Assembly: GCF_020382885.2 (NCBI RefSeq)
Contig: NC_058496.1
Location: 8,238,501-8,302,500, forward strand
Origin: Scatophagus argus
Lineage: Eukaryota > Chordata > Actinopteri > Scatophagidae
Length of the DNA: 64,000 bases
Direction: 5' to 3'
Shown here piece by piece: positions 24,578-37,862 of this stretch (positions are counted from its first letter, which is position 1; the number at the start of each line of letters is the position of its first letter). The notes under the pieces are model-generated. The model was not told the origin of the DNA, searched no databases, and saw only the letters and a list, made by a program, of their open reading frames with translations. The position numbers and the translations under genes are program-made.

Positions 24578-27500
24578 ATATCATGTTTTTCCCACACACA
24601 GACTTAACTTGGCAGCTCTAGTATAGTAACACCCACTGAAGTACATTTTACCGATTTGAGCAGTTTTTGTGATAATTTTGTCAATTAATTGTTTCAGGTT
24701 TTCATTACAAAGTGAAAAGCCATCATGAACAAAATTCCATGATTTTGTTTGTTGATTTGTCACATGCATGGTTGTACAGAGTCCAGCATCAGTGAAGTGT
24801 AATTCACATATTATATGCACATGTTTTATATGCATTTGTCTAAACTGTTTTGAATCTACAGGCTTATAATATTTTTCTTCTTCTGTCCATTCATTAGCAA
24901 TCAGCAGAGCGCTGTGTCAGCACACTGCTAGACCTCATCCAAACCAAGGTCAACTATGTGGTGCAGGAGGCCATTGTGGTCATCAAGGACATCTTCCGCA
25001 AGTACCCCAACAAGTAGGTACTCGGTTGGACATCAGTGTTGCCATTTGTGCTTTCATTGTTAGCACTGGCCATTTTAATTGTGACATTTTTTAATGTAGT
25101 TTTAGTTTGATTTATTACATACTCACCTAAACTGTTACACATAATTATACATAATCAGGTATCCTGACTATTTCACTGACCCTCAGATTATTTTCTCCTT
25201 GTCTTTAAATGGGTAGATTTAAAGATCATTACACAGACAAAAAACGTTTCCAGGTCTGCGTTTATATCAGAAGGTATGCAAAATAGCTTTTAGACAAGAA
25301 AATTGTGTTTGGTAAGGCAGACAGTGTTTGTAGTGTACAGCACCTAACACCCTGCCTGGTCTGCACCTGGTCAAAGGTCAGGTAGATTTGGCCAGAGCGT
25401 GACTTCTGCTGTGGATCCAACAGAGTGGATTCATGTGCCAGACAGAAATCTCTCCCACACACCACAGTGGAGTCGTGAGTCTAGAAGGGAGTAGCTTTGC
25501 AAAGCTTCTAGCTCTGCATGGCTCAAGCCTTTGGCTGTATGAGTCACTACGAACTCAGACTTCTGCCTTTTTAAATTAGACATCAACTGAATATTTCTGA
25601 GTTGGCACATCTTGTGATAAAACCATTATGTAAATCGAATTGATTGTCATCAGATGTTTCATGCCGATCATAAATGCCTTAACTACACGAATTCATCCAC
25701 CACTGCCGAAAACATTGGCTAATTGTGTATCTAGCAAGTGAAAGAGCCAAAGACGTACTCGGAGCTAAAAGGATAGTGAATATTGGATTTACATTTGTCA
25801 GGCTGCCATAAAATGCATCTCCAAAGTAATGCTAATGTTTCTCTGTGTCTCCTGGGTGTTAAAGTAGGCAGTTATTTGCCACCATGTTTTACAAGCCTGC
25901 GACATGTGGTTATATCTCTGTTTGTTTTGCTGTTTGTTTGTTTTTTCTGTCTCTGGTGGTCGCTCTGGAGTTTATGTGATTGTTTACCTTATTTGTGCCT
26001 CCTAATTTATTTGCCCACATTTAATGTTGTGTTGTGTGACTGTGTCCAGGTATGAGAGTGTGATCGCCACTCTGTGTGAAAATCTGGACTCCCTAGATGA
26101 GCCAGAGGCACGCGCTGCCATGATCTGGATTGTGGGAGAGTATGCTGAGCGCATCGATAATGCTGATGAGCTGCTGGAAAGCTTTTTGGAGGGTTTCCAC
26201 GATGAAAGCACTCAGGTGTGTTTAGTAGAGTGCACGGAGGTTGTTCTTCTGTTTTTTTTTTGTTTCTGTTAGAACTAATTAACACCTCTAGCTGCTACGA
26301 AGCACTGTTAATGGAGGTGCCATGCCATTCACTAAGTACCACAGAGAACTGGTCTTACTGAACTGACAAACTCTGTGGTTGCCATGAGAGTAATGAAATT
26401 AAAACTCCCTGTATAAATAAAAGTTAAAAAATAATAAAGTGATTTTCTGGACACAAGGTCCTTGTTTATAGATCATTAAAATGCATCTTGCCACTGTACA
26501 GTTTTAGACAAAATTCTACTTAAACTATATCTGCATTACATGCTAAAAGTCGTATGTGAGCAATTCTGATGTGTACCACGTGTGCTCACTGTGTCCCGTA
26601 GGTGCAACTGCAGCTACTGACAGCAATTGTCAAGCTGTTCCTGAAAAAGCCGACAGAAACCCAGGAGCTAGTGCAGCAGGTGCTCAGCCTAGCCACACAG
26701 GTGAGAAACAAACACACACACACACACAGTGTTTAATGCATATATTTCATATTCCTGCCAGTATCTCTGTCTCCAGGTATTTGTCAGTCCTCACTGTGCT
26801 GCCTACTACTCTGAATGCTACCTATGTCTTCCTCTTCTTCTTTGTGTAATTTGTTTTTGCAGCTTTTGGTTTTTATTTTTTCTAATAGTTCTGTATTACT
26901 TATTCATAGGAGGACACTGGGGTATTGTAATGGCTATATGAGTCTGAGCCTTCTCTCAGTAATGACTGCAGAGGTTTGAGCTTATTCTGCTGTTAGACTA
27001 ATTGTGTTGTAATGGTTTTACATAGTGAGTGAATTTTTAAAAAATTCTCTGAAACATTCTCTGCAGTATTATCTTAACCAAAATTATATCAGCATCTATC
27101 ACAATGTCATAATTGACCTCAATTATGATCCCTGTACCTGAAGTATTTTGCTTGTGCAGATACCAAAACTAGCCACAGCATCTTTGCACTTTGCATGTGT
27201 GCTCATGTTTGTCTTTCCTTTTTTCCTTTTGGCTGTGGTGTAATTCCTGCCCTGCTTATGTACATGAGTGTGACAGAATACAAGGAACGCCACATTGTGA
27301 TTCAGTCTGATACACCACCATCAGCTATAATTTAACACAATGTCAACAGAAACTGCGTGTTGTAAGCTTCATTTATAGACAGCAATAAACTGCTAACAGT
27401 GTGTGTAGCCACATTGGACATGTCAGATGTACAAACATTTTATTATTGCTCATTGCAGGCAGAAGCAGGAATGGGAAGAAAATGTTCTTCAGAAGTTAAA

Positions 27501-28043
27501 AGAACCTTCATAACAAAACATTTTTCTTACTGCATACATAAATGTAGTTTTTTAAAGTTTTAAACTTTCTTCTGTATCCACAAAAATATACAGTGTCAGC
27601 TTGCCTCGTGCATTTACCAAATCCCAGCACTAAAGCTGACTCAGTTTTTAATGACTTTGAATCAATCAATGCTCCGTCTTTTATGTTGGAGCCAAGACAG
27701 AAAAGAGTCTAACTTTAAGTATTTATTAGACAAAGTCCATGAATAATAATCCTTCCTCCTCTTGCCTCTGTCTCTTTCTGCAGGACTCAGATAACCCAGA
27801 CCTCAGGGACCGCGGTTACATCTACTGGCGTCTGCTCTCTACAGACCCTGTGGCTGCTAAGGAGGTGGTTCTGGCTGAGAAGCCCTTGATCTCTGAGGAG
27901 ACTGATCTGATTGAGCCCACATTGCTGGAGGAGCTCATCTGTCATATTGGCACTCTGGCCTCTGTCTACCACAAGCCTCCCAGTGCCTTCGTTGAGGGCA
28001 GCCGTGGTGTTCAGCACAAGAGACTCCCTGGCAGCAGTGGATC
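20819..28043 (+). CDS. ap1b1: ap1b1 exons encoding the adaptin trunk
   Basis: Twelve coding exons give residues 1-598, the armadillo/HEAT-like solenoid. Landmarks are [74 protein letters not shown] and [20 protein letters not shown]. In AP-1 this trunk contacts mu1 and sigma1, and its basic N-terminal surface binds membrane and Arf1-GTP. Near identity to mammalian adaptins over this length is typical of strong purifying selection. Confidence 0.97.
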
Positions 28044-31000
28044 GTAAGTCATGTCCTTTTTTTCTTTGTCCTTTTTCTTTTTTCTAACACTGCAGTGTAA
28101 GGATTTTGTTTAAGTAAATGCAGCTTCTTTCTTGTTTTCCTTCACACTGGCACACTTTCCAGCCGGGTGGAGCTGCACAGGTGCCTTTGGACCTTCCTGT
28201 CTTTTAAATACAATCATCAAGATTCAAGAGTCTTTGTTGTCATTATGCGAGCATAACGAAATTTTGTAAAGATTGCCGGCTTAAAGGCACACGTATAGAT
28301 AGCATCAGATCTACTTGCTGTTTTTCTCAGTAGACTAGATAGAGTTATACCAGCAATTTAATGACAAGTTAGGGTTGCAGTGTAGCCAAAAATCATCAGA
28401 AATATCTGCACAATAATAAGACATTTGTCATAAAATGCAAGTTAATTTATTCTTTTTTCTTCTTTGATTTCTACTAGTGGGGAGAGTGTTGACAGCCCAG
28501 AAACAGGTTCTGCTGCTGGAGTGTCAGAGGCTCCCCCTGCTGTCATCCCATCTCAGGGAGACCTCTTGGGAGATTTGCTTAATCTGGACCTGACACCGCC
28601 TACTGCCACCGCACCAGCCCCCTCATCTGGGATGCAGATGGGTGCAATGGACCTTCTTGGAGGAGGACTTGACAGCCTGGTAAGTCTTCTACACACCCTT
28701 TAAGTAAATCTATCTTAGCTGATTTTAGCAATGCTCTAGTCTCAACATGAGTGGGACCTAGGGAAGGTAATGTATTATTAGATTTTTTTTTTAATTTTTT
28801 TTTTTTTTACCTTTGGGTGCTTTTTCTTTTTTTCTTTTGACCCCTGTGTGTTTTCCTTTCTTTGTTCAATGCTGCACCTGCAGATGGGAGATGAGTCTGA
28901 ACCGGTAACTACACAGAGGGAGAGGGCACAACGTTTATGTAAACCATGTCAGACCATGTTAAAGGATTAATTCAATCAGTGTTGTTTTGCTGTCAGTCTC
29001 ACATTTTCACTCATCATTTGTCATCTTTAATTAGCATTATATTCACAGTAAGCGTGCTGTTAAATCCTTGAGTCCATCTCTTGTCTTACCTCTGGGCTCT
29101 GCGATGTGTTTCATGTTTCAATCAGCCGCCCATTCCCCTGCGGACGGACACTCCTCAGTCACCTCAGCTCTCTCATCAGTCCCCTTCGCCCCCTGATTAC
29201 AGCCCCACTGAGGTTGGTCCAGGGGACCATGCTGGACCAGTAAAGGCCAGCACCAGTTTAGAACACCCCCCCCCCCCCTTGTCCCCTGTTGTACCACTGT
29301 GTCCTCTGAATAGTCCTCCCCAGCAGTCAACTCTGCCTGTTTGCACTTGGTATTATATTGTTTATGTTTCCCATTCCATTCAGGTGAGATTTTAGTAAAT
29401 CTCTCCTATGTTTTAGGAAAAGTTGTGTCTTTCTTAGCTTTCTTAGTCTCTCTCTATGTGAATCATATTTTTTGCGCTACCAGTTTTCTTCACTGTACCG
29501 CCAACCTTTTCATCATCACAGTACACACATTTAGTGAGTAGCATTTGAACAAAGCCTATCATATTTCAATAGCTACTCAGTCCAATTTGTGTGGATAGTA
29601 AAAGGTCAGTTCCCTAAGAGGAGAAATTCTCTGTATTGATGTCTCTTTCTTTTTGTTTTTTTTTTCTTGTTAATAATGTAAAACCAATATTTTCATTAAT
29701 CACGGAAAGGCATTTCATAGACCCTAACACCCCTCCGTCCATCCTTTTCAAACTCTTCATCATATGATTTAATATTGCACAAACGGCTAACCAGAATTTT
29801 CTGTGCATCTCTCACCCTTTTCCAGCTTGGTGGAGACCTTGGTGGAGCAAGCCCTGCTGTGAGTAATTTTGTCTGAGCTCCTGTTAGACTTTGATTGCTC
29901 AATACAATGTGACAATGAATGTGTTAAGGTGACACGTTGCTTTGTGACCCACAGATGGGGGCTGGTTTTGGTGCACCGCCAGCTGCTATGCCGGCGTCTT
30001 TCAATGCCCCTGTGAGTGGCGGTCTGGATGACCTGTTTGATCTTGGAGGTGGAGTTGGTATGCCCATGGGAGCTTACAGCCCTCCTAAAACAGTGAGTCT
30101 GGAAAATCTGGGATGAGACATGCCATAGAATGATGTAACAGCAATGGTGGGATCCCTGATTAAAGAGCTGATCTCATCTCTGTTCAGGTTTGGCTTCCAG
30201 CCATGAAGGCAAAGGGTTTGGAGATATCTGGGACGTTTGCTCGCCGTGCTGGAGTCATCCAAATGGAGATGACCCTCACTAATAAAGCTATGAGTGTCAT
30301 GACTGATTTTGCCATCCAGTTCAACAGAAACAGGTAATATCACCTCTTAAGCCATGTGCTTAGCTTATTTTCTGTACATTTTCATGTTTTTTGACACTTT
30401 TTTAACTGCCCTGTGGCCCTCTGTAGCTTTGGTCTCGCTCCGGCTGGTCCACTCCAGGTTCTTACTCCTCTTAGCCCAAATCAGAGTGTTGAAGTGACCC
30501 TTCCCCTCAGTACTGTGGGACCTGTCATGAAGATGGAACCTCTCACTAACCTGCAGGTAATCTGACAATATTCATTTTCCCTGAAAGCTTTCTTTTTGTT
30601 TTTTTGTTTTTTTTGGTTGAGAAGAAGGAATCATTTTCATTTTCCTGTTTCTACTTTCATTTTCCATGAATCCTGATTCTGGACAGAAAGTTTTAGCATT
30701 ACACTGGTGACAGTGATGGGACTTGCCAACATGATGATTTTCAGATGTCATGTAAAGACTAGAAGCACAGTGTTAATTAGTTTTTTTTTTCTAAGCCACT
30801 GGACTTATAAGAACATTAATGCCTCAAGGTTAGTCACCAAACATGGCTACCTTGTTGGCCAATGTCCTTGGCCATTGTGACAGCACTCTGTCACAGGTGT
30901 GTTGTAATGTAAAGAGAGTTTGGCAGACGTGGCTGCTTGTTTTGTTTATTAGATCAAAAACTATGACCCTGTTCAATCTGTCAAACTGCAGTCTAAAGTT

Positions 31001-34000
31001 GGCAGTGTTTCAACTTCTTAGTCATTTATCTTTATATATCCCAAGTTTACAGAACTAAAACACTTCATGATTGAAATATTCATGGACATGTCTGTATCTC
31101 TTGGGACATTAAGTTTTGTCCTGCAAACATGTCATAAGAGATTAGTAACGCACCCTCACCGTTACACAGCTATACTGTTGAATTCCTGTGTTGTGAGAAA
31201 AACAGAATTAAAACATGAAACAGCCTTCAGAACAGTTGTGACAGGTTGTGAATGAAAAGAGCGGCAGAGGCTGGCTTGTTTTTGATCATGGTGGCTCTTT
31301 TAACTGGGCAGAATGGCGGATGGGTGCTGTGTGCAGCTGGAGAGAGAAGATAAGAGTGTTGAGGGGGATGATAGCAGTTGGGGCGTCATTAGTGGTCACA
31401 CCACACATGGCTCCTTTGTTTCCCCTGGCCTCAGTAGCCCTGCTAACCTTTCTGCTCTGCTGCCTCAAGGCCCTGCTTTGATACGTACTGTTGTCTCTTC
31501 TGACATTTTCTCAGATACTCTGAGGGGTTCTTCGTGTTTTTTGTCTTAAACTGCAGCAGTTTTTTGACACTGGGATAAGGCCTCATTCAATAAAACCCTT
31601 TCATCACCAACCAGCACACTGTAGGGAAATGCTTTAGTAACTTTGGGTGTAAGTTTTGTCTATTTTTCCTTAAATAATGACCCAATTGTTGCAAATTAAT
31701 TTTCTGTCAGTCAGGTGATTCATTAATTAAGTGGTTCTGCCTTCCGTGCCATATTGAGGAGCGCAGAAAGTCTGAACCATTGGTCTTGTAGATTAATTCA
31801 GTAAAATGTAAAAATAAATGGCATAATTTAGTAGCCTTTATACTTGGATTTGGTGTCTGACCTCCTGTTATATTGTATAATAGAGTTTTTTTGTTTGCAA
31901 ACATACAAAATGAAGCTTGATATTAAAGATTAAAAAAGATTAAAGTGACATATTTTGTCATTGGAGGGAACTCACTCCAACGAAATTTGTTCTCTGCATT
32001 TAACCCACCCAAGTGACGTGCACACACACACAGCAAACCCGGGGCAGTGGGCGACCGCGTGCAGCGCCCGGGGAGCAGTGGGGGTTAGGTACCTTGCTCA
32101 AGGGTACCTCAGCCATGGACACCGGGACGGGGAATCGAACCAGCGATCCACCGGTTACGGGTCCGACACCCTAACCGCTGATCCACGACTGCCCCATGAT
32201 ATAGTTTGTGTATAAGTTTCCTTGTTCCTGGCAGTCCTGCATTGCACCGAAGAGTAGGACACCCTAATGAATTATTCACGAGTTCTCCTCCTCTGGCCAA
32301 ACTCACTGTCCTTCTCTGATCACTTTGCTGGTGAGGAGCCTGGTCAATATCACTGCTGCTGCCTGTTACTTCATTATACCACAGTTGTTCTTGTTTTACA
32401 GTGTGTTGTTCTTTTGGGCTCACAGAGTGTAAAAGGTGCTGCCTGAGGAGGTTAGGATAAAAAAATGTATTCCTTTTTTAACCACAGACCTGCTTTTAGG
32501 TCTTGTCAGTCTGGTTTGTGTCTTATCTTTTATTTTTGGTATTTTATTTTTAACCAGTCTGCCTTCTTATCTCCTTATATTTTTCATCTTTATTTATAAT
32601 CTCCTGTAAAGTGCTTTCTTAAGTGCTTTGTGGAAATCATTATTTATATATTTAATAATTACGTTTGCTGATATTCTTTTGCAAATAGAAGCCTTAAGCT
32701 TACTGCTTACTATGATGAGAGGCCTGTGTAGAACATGGACATTATCATAGGTTATGGTACTGCCTGTGACTGTGTGTGTGTTTTAGTGGTGTTTTTTAGA
32801 GAGTGTGTTTGGAAAGAACTGCAGCCCTCCTGTTCTGTAAACAACACACATAAACATGCAATGCACATCCTTGAAGGGCACTTGAAAACTAATTATCCAT
32901 ATATGACTCCTCATTTTTCCACCTGTCGTCCTCCTCTGCCTCCTTCCCTGGATGCACTCTCTCGCAGGTGGCTGTCAAGAACAACATTGACGTATTCTAC
33001 TTCAGCTGCCAGTACCCCATCAGCATGCTGTTCGTTGAGGATGGGAAGATGGGTGAGTGTCTCTTGGCTAAGTCTGCCCACTTAAAAACCTGAAAACCTT
33101 GCTGACGTTAGTGACATACACAGACGTCAGTCTTTCAGGGAGGACATGATGAGTGTGTGAACGCTGTCTATTGGCATGTTCTCATTCACCTCTTGGGGCT
33201 GCGCTCTTGCTTTTAGATTGTACATGAGTGGCATTTTGAGGAGTTTTTTTCCTTTTCCTTTTGCTTGTTGCTGTTTATTTATTTTGTGAAAACATGCTGG
33301 CATTCTCCCTGTGGAGCCTCCTCATGGGTTTAGCAGCAGGATCGCTGCCAGCCGCTGCGAGCCAATGCTCCGCAGCCACAGCAGGACACCTCATGTCAAG
33401 TGTGGGATCAAATTACTCACGCATGACTTTGACATTTTGTGTGTACATTAACTTTCATCACAAATCGTATTGTTATTTTCGTACTGTGTAGATTAAATTG
33501 CGTGCTCTCTTTTTGGACTCATCCAGTTATTGTGTCTCCTCGTCCACAGAGCGACAAGTGTTCCTGGCCACATGGAAAGACATTCCTAATGACAACGAGT
33601 CCCAGTTTCAGATCAAAGACTGCCATCTCAGCTCAGGTAATGGGGAATGAAAAGAGAATACCTGAAGAGCTCTATGCTGTGCAGCCTTTTCCTCCAGTCC
33701 GTCATATGTGAATAGGCCCGACAGAGCAGAGGCGATTTCAAATTCAAATACTTGCTAATGAAGCAAATCGCATTTGATGAGAACTCATCAGCTACAGTCC
33801 CTATTTACGTGTGATAATTTAGTTTCACACAAGTTTGAGAGCAGCTGAACTGGAGAAGAATTCCTAATGACAGTTTAATGGAGATTTCCCTCAACAGATT
33901 ACATTTTTTCCTCATGAACAGAGAGAGGATTTCACATCCTACTGGGGCGCAGCAGCAAGACAGAGGATGAGGAGAAAAGATTATTTCCAATTAATGACTG

Positions 34001-37000
34001 CATTTTTCCTGCGAAGCCAGTCTGGAGTGAAATTTTTTGGGTTGATAAGGGGGGGAAAAAAAAGAAATTCTTTATGCTCTGGTACTTTACATGACTATTT
34101 AATGGCTGAATACCAAAATGATGTTGGATGTTGTAGTTTGTTAAAAGTTCCAGCAGATAAACTGTATTGTGACTGTATTGTGTAAGTGTTTGATTATGTT
34201 CCTCCAACAGATGCCGCCTCCAATAAACTGCAGGGTAGCAATGTTTTCACCATAGCCAAGCGTACAGTGGAGGGTCAGGACATGCTCTATCAGTCGATGA
34301 AACTCACTAATGGCATCTGGGTGCTTGCTGAGCTGAGGGTACAGACAGGAAGCCCAAACTACACGGTGAGTAGTCTTTTAGTTGCATTATCTTGAATCAT
34401 ATAACTGTTTTCTACTGAAAGACTTTTAGTATTTTGTTACGGAACCTGGTTTAAAGAGAAACTTTTAGTAATAAATATCTGGCTTTTGGAGAATTAAGTT
34501 TGCCCGCCAATAAGGAGATATTTTCACATGCCGACATATGTTGTAGGTGCATATATGTATAAGTCATTGTTGACAACATAATCATACCCTCCATGTATTC
34601 AGGAAAAAGATTTCCTGTTGAACATGTGGAACTTGATTTTTTTTTTTTACCTGCCAGTCTTGCCTGTAAACTGGTTAAACTGAGTGCTTATTTTATTACA
34701 TTTCATTTTTTGTATTGGTGCAGATTTCAATTCATTGTTTATTTTCCTTACCGAACCAAAGAAGCGGACACATAGACACAGGCTGTAGCCGAGAAAGAAG
34801 CCCCTCCCCCCTGAGTAACACACAAGGAAATGGACCTTTTAATTTCATTATTTTAATTATTGTTTATGCTTTTAATGTGACTGGCCATTTGACCTGTGGC
34901 AGTGTTTCCACCTAATGTGTGTCCCCAGCGTGACTTGTTGCATTAAGTCACTGCGATGGCATCAACAGTACGGTCATCATAGCACATTTGACATGACGTA
35001 GCAGAGGCATGACGGAGATTGATGCGCAGTAATGAGTAGTGAGCATGCTGAAGCTGGAAGGGTGGTTGATTGTCCAGTGATTGGAGTGTGGCACTAGTAT
35101 TGGTGACTCATCTGTGTATGTGTGTGTGTTGTCCACTGCTTTGTTGCATGTCTCTGCTTTGTCAGCGCGCCACGGTCTCTGAATTTGATGGATTGTGTTT
35201 GGCTTTAGAAATTCTGCATGACGAGTACAGAACGACCTTGGTGTGACTGTCCTTCCTGCTCATCACTCAGTCTGCTTTCAGATCATGTTTTTATTTATAA
35301 GGTGGCATTAACTATCTTTTTGTTTTCACACATCTAGATTAGTCAGTCTCTCAGTCAGCGTTTTTAAATGCTCAGTCAGAATTTTAAGTTGGTTTGCATC
35401 TGTCTCAGTTGAGTACATTAGCATGCAGCCTAACCTGATGTTTGAGATTCTGAAAAACACAGCTTAAAACATATTTCCTTAAATTAACTGACTGAAGTTG
35501 TTTTTGTTTTGTTTTGTTTTTTGGAACCTTGTGGCTTTTTTCTGCTGGAGGCAGGCACGTTTTTCATTTTCTCACTCATGATTTGTTGCATTTTTATTTC
35601 CCCTGTGTGTCTATTTGTGGTGTAACCTCATTAAATCAGGAGGAGTTTCTTCACTGTCATTTTAAGTTAAAATCTTTCCTCGGTGGGGCTTGAACAGCTC
35701 CCCCTCTTTTCGCAGATGGATCATGAATTGTTCAGTGCAGAGACAGCTAGCCTTCCAAGCTGACTGCTGCATGTACAGTGTGATGCTTGTCTGTCTGAGC
35801 TGCTGGCTGCTGCATGGTCCCTGCACTCTCTTGGCACGCCACATTAAAGCCAGGCTGCTAAAGGCTTTTGTCAGCTGCTATTTTTAGCCCAGAAGTGCAG
35901 CCCTGCAACCGTTTATTTTCTGGATTTTGTTGTGCTTCTGAAGATATTAAAACAATTATAATTCATTGCCATGATTGATGGTGTACGGTGGCTCTTTGGC
36001 TGCTTAAAGCTTTACCTTTCACATTGTCACTTTGTTTTCACATTGTCATTTGATATCTTGTTTTTATAACTAATATAGATTGTAGCTGCTTTAAGTTTCC
36101 AGTTTTGGAACTGTCAGTAGCTCTCAGATTTCATTTGACTGACTTCCACTGGAGCTCATGTATTCTTAATACTTTTTATAGTAGAAAATTGGGACACTAC
36201 TTTCTTTGACATGAAGCAGGGTGTTCTCATCTGTCAACTGCTGTCCCCATGGCAACTATGCAACCAGTGATGTTGGCTGATTTTCTCTCTGCAGCTCTTG
36301 AGCTGGTAATTCGTAGGGTTTTGGTAAAAGAGAATCTCAACACAGAAATGCACACCAAAGAGCTTCCCTTCACACAGATGTATCTGCTGCTCCGCTACGC
36401 AAGCCTCAGAGTTACTGTTTCCTCACAAGTCTCACCCTATGTACCTAATATCGTTATACCATGGTATCCGATCCTTTAGTGTGTCAAAGTTAAACCTTTG
36501 TGGGTAATGTTACAAACAGTACGAGGGACTGCTGTGTGCGATTACTGCGTTTGTGTAAGAGTTTGGCAACACTATAACGAAGCGCAGACATGCCTCTCCA
36601 TATTTTTTATCCGTAAAACGAAATTGATTCTCTTTGTCAGAAATAAAAATGAGATGACCTGTATCATGGTAGAGGATTTTATACGCCACCCCTAGTTAAC
36701 TCATACAGTTGTGTTGATTTCGAAACCTCTAGACTCAATTCTGACTTGATAAACAACTTTTGCCCAATGAATAAGTTCATGTTTAGGTATGTTAAGTGTT
36801 TGGATTAAGATACTGTAATTAGGCAGTATGCAGTCATCTTTTCTTTGCCCTGTTGCACCTGTGCACTGCTGCATCAGAGGACTGCAGTGGCTCCAGGTTC
36901 CCAGGTTTTTCAAAAGTTCCTGCAGTGTTTTGCAGTGATTGGAATTCACATTTCTGTTTCTCATTGGAGAAGTATGGTTGAACACAAAATTCCTCCCATC

Positions 37001-37831
37001 AGATATGATACTTGAAGTTCTTTGCCTTGGGATGATGAAATAAGCTGGCTGAGAGTAAGATCTCTGTCTCTCCAGCCTTACCATGCACACTTTTTTCAAG
37101 TGGTTACAGCCTCCATCATTACTGTAGCTCTCTGATCCTCTTCTGTCTTATATTTCTTTGACTCTGTACTGCTAAAATAATACTAATGTTCTAGCAGCAA
37201 ACCTTAAACTGAACACATGAATGCCACAGTGTCTAGCTCTCTCTAGCAGGTTTTGTACAGTGTCTAGATCATGCGCATTTGCTCACATCTCACCCCATGC
37301 TGACAGGAGAGCAGCTCCCTAAATCTTGCCAGCAGCAGCATGCATTAGTAAAGAGTGCTGAGTGCACTGAGGCAACACTTCAAGAGCTGTACAGTGCTGT
37401 TGCTTTGCTCCACTGCAGCTCTGTGGCATCCACCACAACACACTCCATCACTTTGGTTGATCTTAATACCCCTTAGTTATAATAGTGTTTGCTTTGCATT
37501 AGCTTTAAAGTTGGAGTCTGTATGTAGAAAAATACTGATCCCATTTTCAGAACTGCAAGGAAAAAAAAGACACATCAGGGTTTAAAATCAAACGTGACTG
37601 AAAGCAGAACTTGGGCATGGTATTCTTGGATGTAGTTTCTGCTCTTTCTGTGTTGTTTGTATTTGTTACTCAAAACTAGTCGCAGAGGGTTTTTTTTTAT
37701 TTGCCAGTAGAACAAATGCGATTCTAGGAAATGACAGTGAAAGCTGGAAGAACAGCACTGTGAGTGCTCCATGTGGACACACATGACTCCTCACATATCT
37801 GTTTGAGTTTTTTAGCAGAACATGTACATTC

Positions 37832-37862
<31 letters not shown>

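Larger units (their letters stand above)
24135..24897 (+). other. ap1b1: ap1b1 intron with long CT tract
   Basis: This 763-base intron contains a transposon end-like segment at 24360 and an interrupted (CT)n tract at 24459-24574. An open frame across it is only low-complexity Ser/Leu repeat. Confidence 0.85.

Noticed and set aside
24285..24626. 113-codon ORF in an ap1b1 intron
   Set aside because: It is the CT microsatellite translated as Ser/Leu repeats, with a transposon fragment in front.
36701..37099. 132-codon minus-strand ORF in the last ap1b1 intron
   Set aside because: No domain, composition bias or splice context that suggests a protein. Long frames of this kind are expected by chance in 64 kb.
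37032..37135. C/D-box snoRNA-like spacing in the last ap1b1 intron (ATGATGA at 37032, CTGA at 37132); human AP1B1 hosts SNORD125
   Set aside because: The flanks do not pair to form the terminal stem, and I cannot match a guide sequence. A C and a D box this far apart are frequent by chance.
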